From Uloborus plumipes (taxonomy: Eukaryota; Arthropoda; Arachnida; Araneae; Uloboridae), in the NCBI GenBank assembly GCA_038373865.1, contig JAXGGA010000026.1, positions 310,001 to 374,000 of the forward strand: a DNA stretch of 64,000 nt, read 5' to 3'. Below, one piece after another: positions 11,897 to 25,158 of this stretch; position 1 is the stretch's first letter; each line of letters starts with the position of its first letter. The position numbers were made by a program, and so were the translations under genes. The notes under the pieces are model-generated. The model ran no database searches and was not told the origin of the DNA. It was given only the letters and a program-made list of their open reading frames with translations.

Positions 11897-12837
11897 TTTT
11901 ATAGTCTCAGCATTAATAGAAAAATCATTTGTTAATACGAAAAGAAAAGCGAGAAAAAAGAAAAGTGAATGTTTTTTTTCTCTACATTAAAAGAAAAAAA
12001 TCCTGGCTAGAGAAATAGGGCGCTATATATGGCAACCAGCAATTTTTTTGATTAAAAAAAAAGACATCTTATATCTCCAGAACGGTAGAAGTTAAGTTGT
12101 TGCGGTTTTTAATTTGAAAAATAATGTTTTCTTTTTTTAATCCATGGCACTGTTTTAGAATGTATGTTAAATTTCTTTTGCAGCAACCTTTAAAAAATAT
12201 ACTATTTTTTTGAATTTTTTTCAAACATTTAAATTTTTAAATTTATTTTCTTTCTTTTTTTATTACTGGTAATTCATATTTATGTGTTCTACATTTCCGG
12301 AAAAGGGAAGCTTCCACTAACGAGCTCACCACAATTTAGAAGTATTTTAAAAGTTTTGCAATCACTATATACGGATCGACCGGAAAAGTTGGTAGAAAGT
12401 CTCCAGCAGACACATTTTTTGCAGTCATATAGAGACATTTTCATTTTTAGTTGCCGCTTTATACATGATTTCCTTTTATTAAGAACACACATTTTAGTTA
12501 AGATCAAGTTAAAATGCGCAATGCTTTTATATAAAAATACACACAAAAGTGTAATTAATATAAACATTTAATCTTTCAAAAATCGAAAGAATGAAAAACT
12601 TAGTTTGTTGTACACTTATTTACCTCAGTGGACAAAATTTCTGGGTTAAATGTAAACACATAAACTGCTTATCAAACTAACTAGTCAAGTGAAAATCGTA
12701 GCTAATTGTTTTTAGTAACCTTTCTTATGACAAATAAAGCTAGTTGAAACCAATTACTTCTCGTTTATAGACCTACCTCAGACAGAAATGTAAGAAAACT
12801 ATGCTTTGCAATACAACTGTTTCCGCGATATCTTTAA
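11897..12837. other. Unassigned spacer
   Basis: This AT-rich stretch lies between two transposons. Overlapping 92-95 codon frames on both strands at about 12284-12571 resemble no known protein, and I do not call them. Confidence 0.55.
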
Positions 12838-15800
12838 GGTGACTGCCTACGTTGAAATGACCGATTTCGTCAAAAAATTTGATTTTTTTTAAATTACATA
12901 TTTGAAAAGAACTGACTTCTAGGATTCCAAAAATGTCTTACTTTTACTTTTCTGATGATTAGAAAAAAAGCTACAGCTAATTAAAAAAACCGGAAGTGAG
13001 ATTCCGAAGCACCGGAAGTCAGCTGAAAACGTCAAAATGAATGTAAACAATGTAAATTTAGGCTGTGTTTTTCATTTTTCTTGATATAAATGGCTATAAA
13101 ATAACATTAATATCAAAAGATTACATGTTGCCAATCATTTATTTTTAGTTTTTGAAAGAAATTTGTACAGAGTGGCAACAAATTTTGTTGTTTACATTTT
13201 GGTTTACCAACTTCGTTTACTGCTTTTTATATCTGCTTTTAATTTCTTTTACACTGCACTCTTGCTCTGTTTTGTGTAATTATTTTAGTATTTTTATTTA
13301 GCTTTTATTGTTTTATTATGGCAAAAGCTAGATCCTGTAGAAGGAAGTCGAAAAAGAGAACCTTTCATGGCAATCGTTATACCAAACCTGAAAACACAAG
13401 TAATGAGGCCATACAAAGTGCTAGTACTTCTAAGCTATGTGTTGATAAAGCTGCTGATGCTTTCAATTTGATGAATTCAAGTTCAGAAAAATTGCAAGGG
13501 AATAGAATAGTAGATATTTCCTGTCTGGTATCCCTGATCTCCATATTATGCTGCCCTACCTGTTTTGATACGGGGTTGAAACTGTCAGAAGATTCCAGGT
13601 TTGGAATTAATTCCAATTTTTCGGTCACATGCAAGTGTGGTTTTGTGACAGGCTTCTCCTCAACATCAAAAACTGGGAAACAGAATATTTTGAACCAGTT
13701 GCTTGTACTGGGACTGCGACTCATTGGTAAAGGATATACGGCTGGCAGAAAGTTTTTTTTCACAATGAACTTGCCTTTCCTGTCAAAAGTTGCATTTAAA
13801 CAAAATGAAGAAAAACTGTTGTCAGCGGTGATTTCTGCGAGTAAGAAGAACATGCAAGAATCTTCACAAGGAGTGAAAGAACTGAAAAAAGTAGATTCTT
13901 GTGGGGTTTCCGTGGACGGCACGTGGCAACGTCGTGGCCACACATCTCTGAATGGCTGTGTTTCAGTAATTGCTGTCGATACTGGAAAAGTTCTCGACAT
14001 TGAAATGCTCTCGCAATACTGCCGTTCTTGCCTAACTAAAAGCGAGAAGGAACATTTATGTGCAAATCACTCAGGATCGTCTGGCAGTATGGAAGTTGTA
14101 GGTGTAAAAAGAATTTTTCAGCGATCGTTAGCAAACCACGATCTAAAATATGTGCAGTATTTTGGGGATGGAGATTGTAAAGCGTTTTTTGAAGTGAAGG
14201 ACACTTACGGAAAAGATTCGGTACAAAAGCTAGAGTGCATTGGACATGTGCAAAAACGCGTTGGCAACAGACTTCGAAAATTAAAGAAAACCAAAAAAGG
14301 ATTAGGTGGCAAGGGAAAGTTAACCGACAAATTCATTGACCGTCTGCAGAATTACTACGGAATTGCTATACGTAGCAACACAGGAAATTTGCAAGCCATG
14401 CAATCTGCAGTTATTGCTGCATTCTTTCATTGTTGCTCCAGCAGGACTAATCCAATGCATGGACAGTGCCCAAAAACAGCAGACAGTTGGTGCAAATACC
14501 AAAGAGCCAAAACAAATGGTGGAGCCCGTTTCACAGATATATCTCCTGGATTACCGAACTATATTGTAAATATTATAAAACCGGTGTACATGAGCCTCTG
14601 TGACCAAAATCTTCTTGAAAAATGTTTGCACGGATTGACTCAGAATGCAAACGAAAGCTTCAACAATGTTTTATGGAGCTTGTTGCCGAAGCGTGTGTTT
14701 GTTGAACTTAAAACTTTGCAGCTTGGTGGATATCTATCAGTTTTGCTCTTTAACTCTGGCTTTCTAGGACTAATACCTGTATTTGAAAATATAGGTGTCA
14801 CAATTGATGCAGTTACCATAAAAAATTACTTAGAATTTGATGTATTTAGAGTTGAACAATCAAAACGCTGCTCGTTGCCAGCTACAAAAATAGCCAGAAA
14901 GAAGAGACGAGCTGCGAAAAAATCAAAATCAGACAAAAACGAACAAGCGGAAGGTCCGACTTACAATTGTGGCGAATTTTGAAAGGATACATGTGTATTA
15001 TGCTTTTGTATTATAAATATATTTTGACACAATTCCGTAATTGTTCAGTATGTTAGAAAAATCACCCTTTTTTACGTAAATCATCCAAGTAAAAAATATT
15101 TAATTGTATGTTTATGTGAAAATACTTATTTACTGTTTATTATCTTATTATGACTGCTTCTCTTCATTATCAGCACTACTGGAAAGCTATTAAAAATCCT
15201 GTTTTGAGAAAATGCATACGGCTTTCCAAGAAATGCAAAATTAAGATTTTAGCGAGCATCTGTAACTTGATGCAAAATGAGTCATAAAAATGAAAATTTA
15301 ATAAAAAGTGAAATCTAAGGAAGTATAAGCTGCATAAATGTTTTACAAAACTTTGTGAAAAGTTTTAAGGTTTGTAAATTAGTATAACTTACTTGTTTTG
15401 TATGAATAAATCTTTGATTGCGTTTTCTGAAAAACTATATTTTTCCTCATTTCGATTCACGCTGGCAGTCCTTACTCAAAAACTAGTAGGAATTTTTCCA
15501 TGAAATTTGGTGATAGTGTTATGAACCATATGTACTGTGTTTCTTTACTAGAACTTAATTCCTGGTTAAAATTTGGTCATTTACTAGCTGTGTTAACACA
15601 AAAAACTTTTTAAAAATACTGTAAATTTGCTCTTTTTAGCCATAATTGAGCATATTTCAAAGAATTTTTAAATTTTTTTAAAACTTTTAGTTCCAATTGT
15701 AGATAATGGTTAAGTAAGTATGCAGTATAAAGGAATTGTGTTTTTATTGGTTAGAATTGTGTCAGTGGTCTACCACGTAAACATTGATTTTCGCTCCTTT

Positions 15801-15956
15801 TTCACTCAAATTTTCCAAAATTTTAAAAACTTCTTGATATATTATTCAAATTTTACTTTTTAACATCATTTGATACCTCATTTAAGCTGACCATTCACAT
15901 GTTCTGTCAAAATTATTATTTTTTTAAAAAAAGTTCATCGAACGTAGGCAGTCACC
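12838..15956 (+). mobile_element. Apparently intact Mutator-like DNA transposon with TTAA flanks
   Basis: The 16-bp inverted terminal repeat GGTGACTGCCTACGTT is perfect at both ends (12838-12853 and the complement at 15941-15956). TTAA lies immediately outside each end (12834-12837 and 15957-15960). The 3.1 kb element encloses one long uninterrupted transposase gene. Exact TIRs, preserved flanks and an open frame suggest recent insertion. An 8-11 bp duplication typical of Mutator elements is not visible. The apparent TTAA duplication is instead the signature of Kolobok and piggyBac elements. Confidence 0.85.
13318..14982 (+). CDS. Mutator-like transposase, single exon, 554 aa
   Basis: This should be a nuclear DNA transposase that cuts and joins the element ends. 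An N-terminal basic stretch (RRKSKKRTFHG) is followed by a zinc-ribbon-like part with CCPTC and CKCGF (about residues 79-112). The catalytic region starts at SVDGTWQRRGHTSLNG (first acidic residue D200). Then come FGDGDCKAF (D284 or D286), ECIGHVQKRVGNRLRKLKK (residues 306-324, a Cys/His pair typical of this group) and NANESFNNVLW (E446). The tail KIARKKRRAAKKSK looks like a nuclear localisation signal. The pattern of DGTW..RGH, GDGD and NESFN..W fits what NCBI calls Mutator-like transposase domain proteins. The ATG at 13318 is the first in a frame that runs unbroken to TGA at 14980-14982. There are 480 bp of leader and 974 bp of trailer inside the element. No frameshift or stop is seen, so it may be active. 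Confidence 0.9.
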   Translation: MAKARSCRRKSKKRTFHGNRYTKPENTSNEAIQSASTSKLCVDKAADAFNLMNSSSEKLQGNRIVDISCLVSLISILCCPTCFDTGLKLSEDSRFGINSNFSVTCKCGFVTGFSSTSKTGKQNILNQLLVLGLRLIGKGYTAGRKFFFTMNLPFLSKVAFKQNEEKLLSAVISASKKNMQESSQGVKELKKVDSCGVSVDGTWQRRGHTSLNGCVSVIAVDTGKVLDIEMLSQYCRSCLTKSEKEHLCANHSGSSGSMEVVGVKRIFQRSLANHDLKYVQYFGDGDCKAFFEVKDTYGKDSVQKLECIGHVQKRVGNRLRKLKKTKKGLGGKGKLTDKFIDRLQNYYGIAIRSNTGNLQAMQSAVIAAFFHCCSSRTNPMHGQCPKTADSWCKYQRAKTNGGARFTDISPGLPNYIVNIIKPVYMSLCDQNLLEKCLHGLTQNANESFNNVLWSLLPKRVFVELKTLQLGGYLSVLLFNSGFLGLIPVFENIGVTIDAVTIKNYLEFDVFRVEQSKRCSLPATKIARKKRRAAKKSKSDKNEQAEGPTYNCGEF

Positions 15957-15960
15957 TTAA

Positions 15961-16276
15961 ACACTGATTACGGCTAGACAATTGCTTGGAAGCAGGCGGT
16001 CTTCGCATAATGTCTTTTAAATGTTACCTTGCTTCACTGAAAAACAGTTTAGTTTCAAAAATTACAACAAACATAGTAATAAAGTGTTTAGATTTACATC
16101 AGTTTTTCTTTTACCCCAACTACCATGCATGAATAGTTATTTTTCTTTTCTTTTTTTTTTTTTTTTTTTTAAACTAAAATTAAAATAAAAAAGTATTTGC
16201 AGTTGAACTTTCATACCTCATGTCACTTCAGGTTCAAGCCATAAAAGGGTCAAAAAAGATTTAAAAAGCTTCGCTA
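15961..16276. other. Spacer with poly(T) run
   Basis: No gene is visible. A long T run lies near 16150-16170. Confidence 0.6.
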
Positions 16277-16573
16277 AAGTAAGACCGCGGAGATATGACG
16301 GATTGCTTGGAAGCAGAAACGGACCACTTCATTTGAAAATAGGTTGGATTAGGGAGAACGTAAGACTTGAGTGCTTACGCGTTCTTGCAGATTTAACCTG
16401 TTTCAAAATGAAGTGGTCCATTTCCGCTTCCAGTATATCCGCCATCTCTCCAGTTGGATTAGCGAGAACGTGAGACTTCAGTGCTTACGGGTTCTTGCAG
16501 ATTTAACCTGTTTTAAAATGAAGGGGTCCATTTCCGCTTCCAGTGCATCCGCCATCTCTCCGCGGTATTACTT
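16277..16573. mobile_element. Foldback MITE with an internal duplication
   Basis: The left arm AAGTAAGACCGCGGAGATAT is matched in reverse at the right by a segment containing CCGCGGTATTACTT, and the pairing continues for about 60 bp through a CGGATT...GGAAGC segment. TA flanks both ends (16275-16276 and 16574-16575). The interior holds two tandem units of about 113 bp (about 16341-16453 and 16454-16562) that start near GGTTGGATTAG. No coding capacity is present. Confidence 0.75.
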
Positions 16574-16629
16574 TACCATATACGGTACTCTTCTGCAAAT
16601 TTCAGTTTTGACCTTAACAATGGGTCATT

Positions 16630-16749
16630 CTTTTCGGGTAATAGGTTAGTGTAATTTCACCGGATTTGAGTTGGAATACTTTTGCAAAGCGACTGCGAAA
16701 GTAACCCAACTCATTCAATGCCAATTACCATTTCCTATTACCCGAAAAG
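16630..16749. repeat. Short inverted repeat, MITE-like
   Basis: TTTTCGGGTAATAGG (16631-16645) pairs exactly with CCTATTACCCGAAAA (16734-16748). The inner arms pair imperfectly through GAGTTGG and CCAACTC. It is a hairpin of about 120 bp with no clear target duplication. Confidence 0.65.
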
Positions 16750-18045
16750 TAGGAAACATTGTTTATGTCAAAAGTCAAGTTACCGGAGGAGATCTGGAAA
16801 CTTTTAATGAGAAAGTATTTTTGTAATTAAAGTAACTGTACTTTTTTTTATTGTGTTATGGATGTTACACGAAATGTCACACCCGCAACAAGTCACGACC
16901 GGTACGAAATATAATTATTTTTAAAGGTCTATAAAAAAATGTCTACGCAGTTAAATACACTTAACTCAACATTGTGCAGATCTGAAGTTTTCTTACAAAG
17001 AGTTAAGTTATATTCTTGAGAAGAATGTACAGATCACTTTTCTGTTTTGTTCAAAGTAATTAACCGTAATTAAACTGCATATTTTCTTAATTAAAAACAA
17101 AAATATGTTCTCTGAGACACTGAGACACATTCCTATTACTATACATTCATTTTTATGAACATGAAACTTGAGTTAGGAAAAATTATATATTTTTCTGCGA
17201 AATGTTATGAGCTTTAAAAAGTTTCAAAAAACAATTGTCTCTAGTTCATGTTATCATACTATTAATTGAAAGAAGTATAAAAACGGCGAAATTTCAACTA
17301 TGTTTTCACAGAAAACAAAAAAATAACATTTAATAATTAAGCAACAAAAATGTAAGAAATTTATTTTCTGCTCAAATGTCCACATTTGGGTGAGGGAGGA
17401 GGGGGGGATTGTATTTTGCTAACTTTATATACAAGCGGTGAATAATTTTGAAATAAAAAATAAAAGCTAAAGTGACTACTGATCGAGATGAGTTTAACTT
17501 TAACCACATGATAAATTTAGCTTTCCATCTCTGGATTAGTTTTAATTATAATTTGTGTTCAGTAGGCGATGCAACCGGTAAATCTATCAAGCTAAAATTG
17601 TGTAGTTATAATTACAATGCAAAGACAAAAATAAAGTATTAGTTTTACAAGTCTATATATAACATTGTTGTCAGATGCTTCAAGTAAACTTTAAAACTAC
17701 ATTTCAAATATGAATACGCAATTACTTTTTTTTTTTGTATTTTAGGTAGTATATTTTCCCATTAATAAATTTTTTATCTATTCAATTTTAAAATGGATAG
17801 CTATATAAACAATCCAATGTGTCACAGATTTTGAGGTAAAAACAACTTTTAAAAATATGACGAACGAGTTACTTGTACTCAAAAATAGGGTAAAAAATCA
17901 GGACATCATAAATTCAAATAGTATACAACTCTTATGGCTAAATGTTTCTTTCCATAAAATTACAACTGTATTTGCTCTTTTGATGCCAGATATTTCAGAT
18001 GAAAACTTAAAATTATACCAATTTAAAATAAAATATTTTACACTT
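16750..18045. other. Unassigned AT-rich DNA
   Basis: No gene or element is recognised. A short G-rich run occurs near 17393-17407. Confidence 0.55.
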
Positions 18046-19680
18046 GGGCCATTCCATGAAAAGTGAAACCAATTGGTCAAAAATCCATATTGAAGTTATG
18101 TAGCTATGTTTTACATCATTTTAAAGCTTAAGATGTATATTTTAAGAATCCTGCATTGATTTTTTGGTGAGAGTTAGAATAATACTTGTTTTCTTAGTTG
18201 GAAGTACGATATTCACGAACTTGTAAAAATCAGAAAAAAGAACACATTTTCAAATGCATATTTTTCATCGAAAAATAAAAACAAAAATAACTGCTTGTAG
18301 CACAATTTTAACTACTAAGACGGTATTATAATAACATGCATTCATTAATTTCTTTTGAATTGATCTAAATGGTGTAATTGAAGTTTGAAAAAAGAAGTTT
18401 GATGTTACGTCTGTAACAAAAAAGAAGCAAAAGTTGTCATTACGTCCTAAAAAATCAAAATTAAAAAAACCCTTAATGGTCCTTTTGGCAAATTCTTAGA
18501 GTAATTGCCCACCATAGTTAAAAATATTGCAACTGATTTAGTTTATAAATTAATGCTGTTACAGACGTAACATTTCGGACATAACAAATGGCTCTATATT
18601 ACGTCCGTAGCAAAAGTAAATTTCCAATTAAATAGGTAAAAAGCACAGGATGAGCAATACATGTATATAGTATAATATGATACGAGTACTAAAGTTTCCG
18701 GTATTCTGATTTTGAAATTTTTAATTATGTCGGCATGTAATTTAAATTTATTTGCGAAAATGCCGTTCGAATTTCGAAAACGTCGGACGAAAAAGAACAC
18801 ATTTTTTCATTCAAAAAAAATTTATCAAAATTGACCAACTGTCACCAAGAAGGTTAAATTTTAGTTTGGTACTAGTATTCTGCTGTATCATCCAACATTT
18901 TCAAATTTTTAAGTTCTAAGACTAATCACTGATTCCAGGGAGGAATTTAATTTTCCCGATTTTTTTAAGTAGGAGCCCCATTATGCATTAATTTTAAGAA
19001 TACAAATAAATAAATTTGTGTGAAGGCCCTTCTAAACTTTTCTTGTGTCAATCTTTCTTGGAAATAATTGTCTTAAGATGCATTAATTTATTGTTACATA
19101 TTGACATATCGGCATATGCTCTCAACTCCCCCAGACTCACCCAAATTTTCTAAAACTGTTACAGTATAACTTAAAATATTCAAATAATGGGTTAATTAAT
19201 GCTACTGTATTGTTTTAGCACAAAAATCTTTGTTTATTCCTGCTTTAAAATACTGTTTTCTACTTTCAAATCAGAGATGTTACGTCTGTAACACCACTTT
19301 GTTTCGTCCGTAACAAGTTTATGAATTTTTTTTACAAATTCGGCAGTCAAAATCCACACAATCTTTATGGTTTTAGAAAGCTTGAAGTCTCTAGAACACG
19401 TATTTAAAAAAAAAGTTCAAAATTTCCGTATAATTCAGAGGAATATTATAAGTTGTATGACATAGTCGAGTTTTTGCTGTTTTGTGAATTACGTCTGTAA
19501 CAGGCAGCTTTTAATTTCTGTATTTTTTTGTAATTAAGCAATCTGCACGCAAATTTAATGTAGCATAAACATCATCAAGTTACACTACAGGAAAAAAAAT
19601 TGAAGACGTTCATCAGCCCAAACCAGAATTATTTGTGTTCAAAGTCTGCGATTGTTATGCCTGTAACGATGGAATTGCCC
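18046..19680. mobile_element. GGGCCATTCCATG TIR element, copy 2 (ACTT TSD)
   Basis: This is a direct-orientation copy of the element at 9933. Its ends are GGGCCATTCCATG and the complement of GGGCAATTCCATC. ACTT lies on both sides (18042-18045 and 19681-19684), a clean 4-bp target duplication that differs from that of copy 1, so the two inserted independently. It has the same seven motif positions: 18404, 18558, 18598, 19279, 19301, 19488 and 19654, some with one or two changes. About 330 bp are missing relative to copy 1, including nearly all of the coding remnant, with the junction near 18751. Its non-autonomous status is clear. Confidence 0.88.
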
Positions 19681-22107
19681 ACTTGTATACTTCAAAACAG
19701 TCTTAATAAAATCTGGTTTTTATATTTGTACTTTTTTTAATCGAAGAAAGAAAGGCAGAAAATCATAGTTTTGCTGAAAATTTAGAATTTCGGTAAACAT
19801 AAATTCTGCATAAAAAGCGGCGTGACTCAGCGAAATTTTTCCTTTCTATGATTGTTTAAAATACGTTAATTTATCGCGTTGTTCTTTTGTGCACATGCAA
19901 ACATTAACATCTTTGGAACAAATAAATAAATAAAATATGATCAAGAGCACTCAGAAATAGATTACTTTAATTCAGTTTCCTCAAAACCAAGTCAAAGAAG
20001 ATTTTGATGGTCCAAAAAAAAAGTATTTATGCAGTTAAAAAATGCATGCAAAATCAAATTACGAAATAATTTACTTAAGATTTAGAAACTTTGTTTCTAA
20101 GAGCAAGTTGCAAATGTTAATTATTAACTCTTTTTTTTAATATTAGACAAAAAATAATTAAAAAAAGTTACGAATATTAGTTATCGATGCAAAAAGGTTA
20201 ACAAAACATTAATAAATGCGTCATTTAAAAATATTTAAGCTGGAAAAATTATCTAAGTGTATTACTGCTACTTAAGAATTTCAAAAGGAAATAAAAAGAA
20301 GGGGGGGGGGTAGTGTGTAAAAAGGTGACATTAAGCAGCCTGAACAATAGTCGAACAATAGTTTATTAACCTAATTCTTTGTTATTTTGAACATATATAT
20401 TTTTTATTATTTGTGTAAACAATTTACAATAGCGTCTAAATTCTTTACTTTCTTCAATAGCTACAGTTCGTTTCAATTAAAACAAACAATTAGTGCATTG
20501 TATTCAATCCTTTTTCAAAGCAAACTTTGCACTAACTTATGCTTATGAGTTTGATTTATTATAACTACATGTCCATTGCAATATTCCGTTTGCTATTTAA
20601 CAGATCACAAGCAGCCAACCGCTTTTACCGAATTCGGTTCTACACCCAAAATCCGTTGAGAAGCTGAACATGAATTTCATAGCATGCCCCAGCTGGAGCT
20701 TGATATTATCTTCGTCAAAACTGCTATCTTCTGAAACGGAGGCAGTGAGATAATTCCTTCGTCAGTTAGAAGCAGTTGTATAATCTTTCCATCAGTAATG
20801 CTTCTAAACCATGTAAACAGTAATCCAAAATAAAATGTTATAGATGATGGGCAACATTGTAAAATTAAGTAAGGAAGAAAGTAAGTTTGTGTTGAAAAAC
20901 TAAACGCGGATTTTTCCTTGTTAAATTAGTTTCATTGATATGAAGGAATCTCTGTAGTAATTTAAAATAGCGATAATCGATAAACATTAAGTTTTAACAC
21001 GTTTTAAATGATTTCAAGTTTATTTTATGCAGAATTTTTTACTAAGAGAAAGTTTAACGTCCAACATGGGATTCTATCACAATCTCATAAAAAAGTTATC
21101 TATAATTATAAAGTTATAGTTTTTATACTAAGTTTTGGAAATGCTCCCATGCAATCTTACTTTTAAAAACAGACGAAACAAATGTTATTAGCGTTCAGAA
21201 GGTTAAACTAGAATAACTTTTTAATCTAAACAAAAATAAATGTAAACAAAAACCCCTCCCTCTCCCTTTTTCTTGCAAAGCTATCTTTTTTTTTTTTTTT
21301 TGTACTTGGAAAATTTTGCCTGCACACTAAATACGCTCTTTTTACTCTAGCTTAGCGCTTCATTTTTCTTGGGATGTAATTTTATTAGAGGGTTAGGAAA
21401 TAATACTACTCGCTTTGATAAATGGTTTAGAAAGCATATTAAATTTCCGTCTAAATATGAAATAAATATCTGTCTGCTGTTTCATATTGTGGGCATTTTT
21501 CGTATTTCAGTTTATAAAATACTTTAAAAGGACAGCTATATCCTACCATTTTAAAGGATCTAATGCGTTTCATCTTTCACTTTTTCGATTCATCTTTCAA
21601 ACAAATTTATTGAACTCTTAGATCTTTCATTTACGTTTTGTGCCGTTCTAAAAAAGTTTAAAAGGAAAAGAATTTAACAGAAATTACTGAGAATAATTCA
21701 TAACCTAAGCTTTAAAGATGAAATTCGTGCAAGTTATTTTATAAAAGTATGAGAACGGTTTAAAATATAATAACTTCGCATATTGAACGTTAGTTTAATA
21801 TGTTGAAGAAAATGGAAAACTTACGTTGGTATTTTCTGTTTTAAGCTTACCATTTACTACATTTGACATTTCAGAAATTACGAATATAAATGCAACTTAA
21901 TGGACTCGTGAAACATGTAAAATAACTGCTCATTTTGTCACTTTATATAAATGTAAAAACAAAAACAAAAAATAAACGAGAGATAGAGAGAAAGAAAAAA
22001 AAATTCATTCGTATACTTGAACCTAAAGAGTTTACATTAAACATATAAAGCTTCTGACGTGCTGTTTATATCCAGCTAGAAAAGCAGTTCTTAAGCCGGA
22101 AGATAAA
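19681..22107. other. Unassigned AT-rich DNA
   Basis: No gene is recognised. A short less AT-rich patch at about 20600-20800 has no long open frame. Poly(G) (about 20302) and poly(T) (about 21285-21301) runs are present. Confidence 0.5.
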
Positions 22108-22357
22108 TGGATGGTGTTATGCAAAAAAGAGTTAACCCACAAAAACCTGATTTTGAGATATGGGGCTTTAAAGTCAACAAACTCTGGCAAAAAGCATGGA
22201 GCTCTATATCAATATACCAATGATATGTTACCATGAAATGCTGATAGGGCTTAAATATTTTTGCTTAATGTAGAAAGCAACATACTTTACCATCACAGTT
22301 GGATAACTAATTTTTTTATGTTTTGTGGGTTAACTCCTTTTTGCATAACACCATCCA
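22108..22357. mobile_element. 250-bp MITE with about 37-bp inverted ends
   Basis: TGGATGGTGTTATGCAAAAA at the left end is matched by its reverse complement at the right end. The pairing continues through GAGTTAACCCACAAAA with one mismatch. It has no coding capacity. The short frame starting at 22261 runs over the right end and is not considered a gene. Confidence 0.8.
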
Positions 22358-22609
22358 AATATAGTTCAATAAAAACATTAATGATATGTATAGACGAATT
22401 CACACTAGAAACATTTCAGATAACTTCTTACACTTTAACTTCTATGCTTTTGAAATTAAATACATTATTAAACAAGTTTGCATTAAACATGGAAAGCTAC
22501 TAATGTGAGCAGAAAGTTGCTTGGTTCCAAGCAGGATTCAGACAAGAAGTTGTCTCTCAAATGTCGAATAAGATTCCTTTAAAGGAAAACCGGAATTCTA
22601 TTGCCCATC

Positions 22610-25156
<2,547 letters not shown>

Positions 25157-25158
25157 TA

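Noticed and set aside
12284..12571. Overlapping 95- and 92-codon frames on opposite strands
   Set aside because: No recognisable motif, low complexity at the ends, and mutual overlap. No support for either strand.
13377..14000. 207-codon frame on the minus strand inside the Mutator-like transposase
   Set aside because: It is antisense to a well-supported transposase gene and resembles no protein, so it is a shadow frame.
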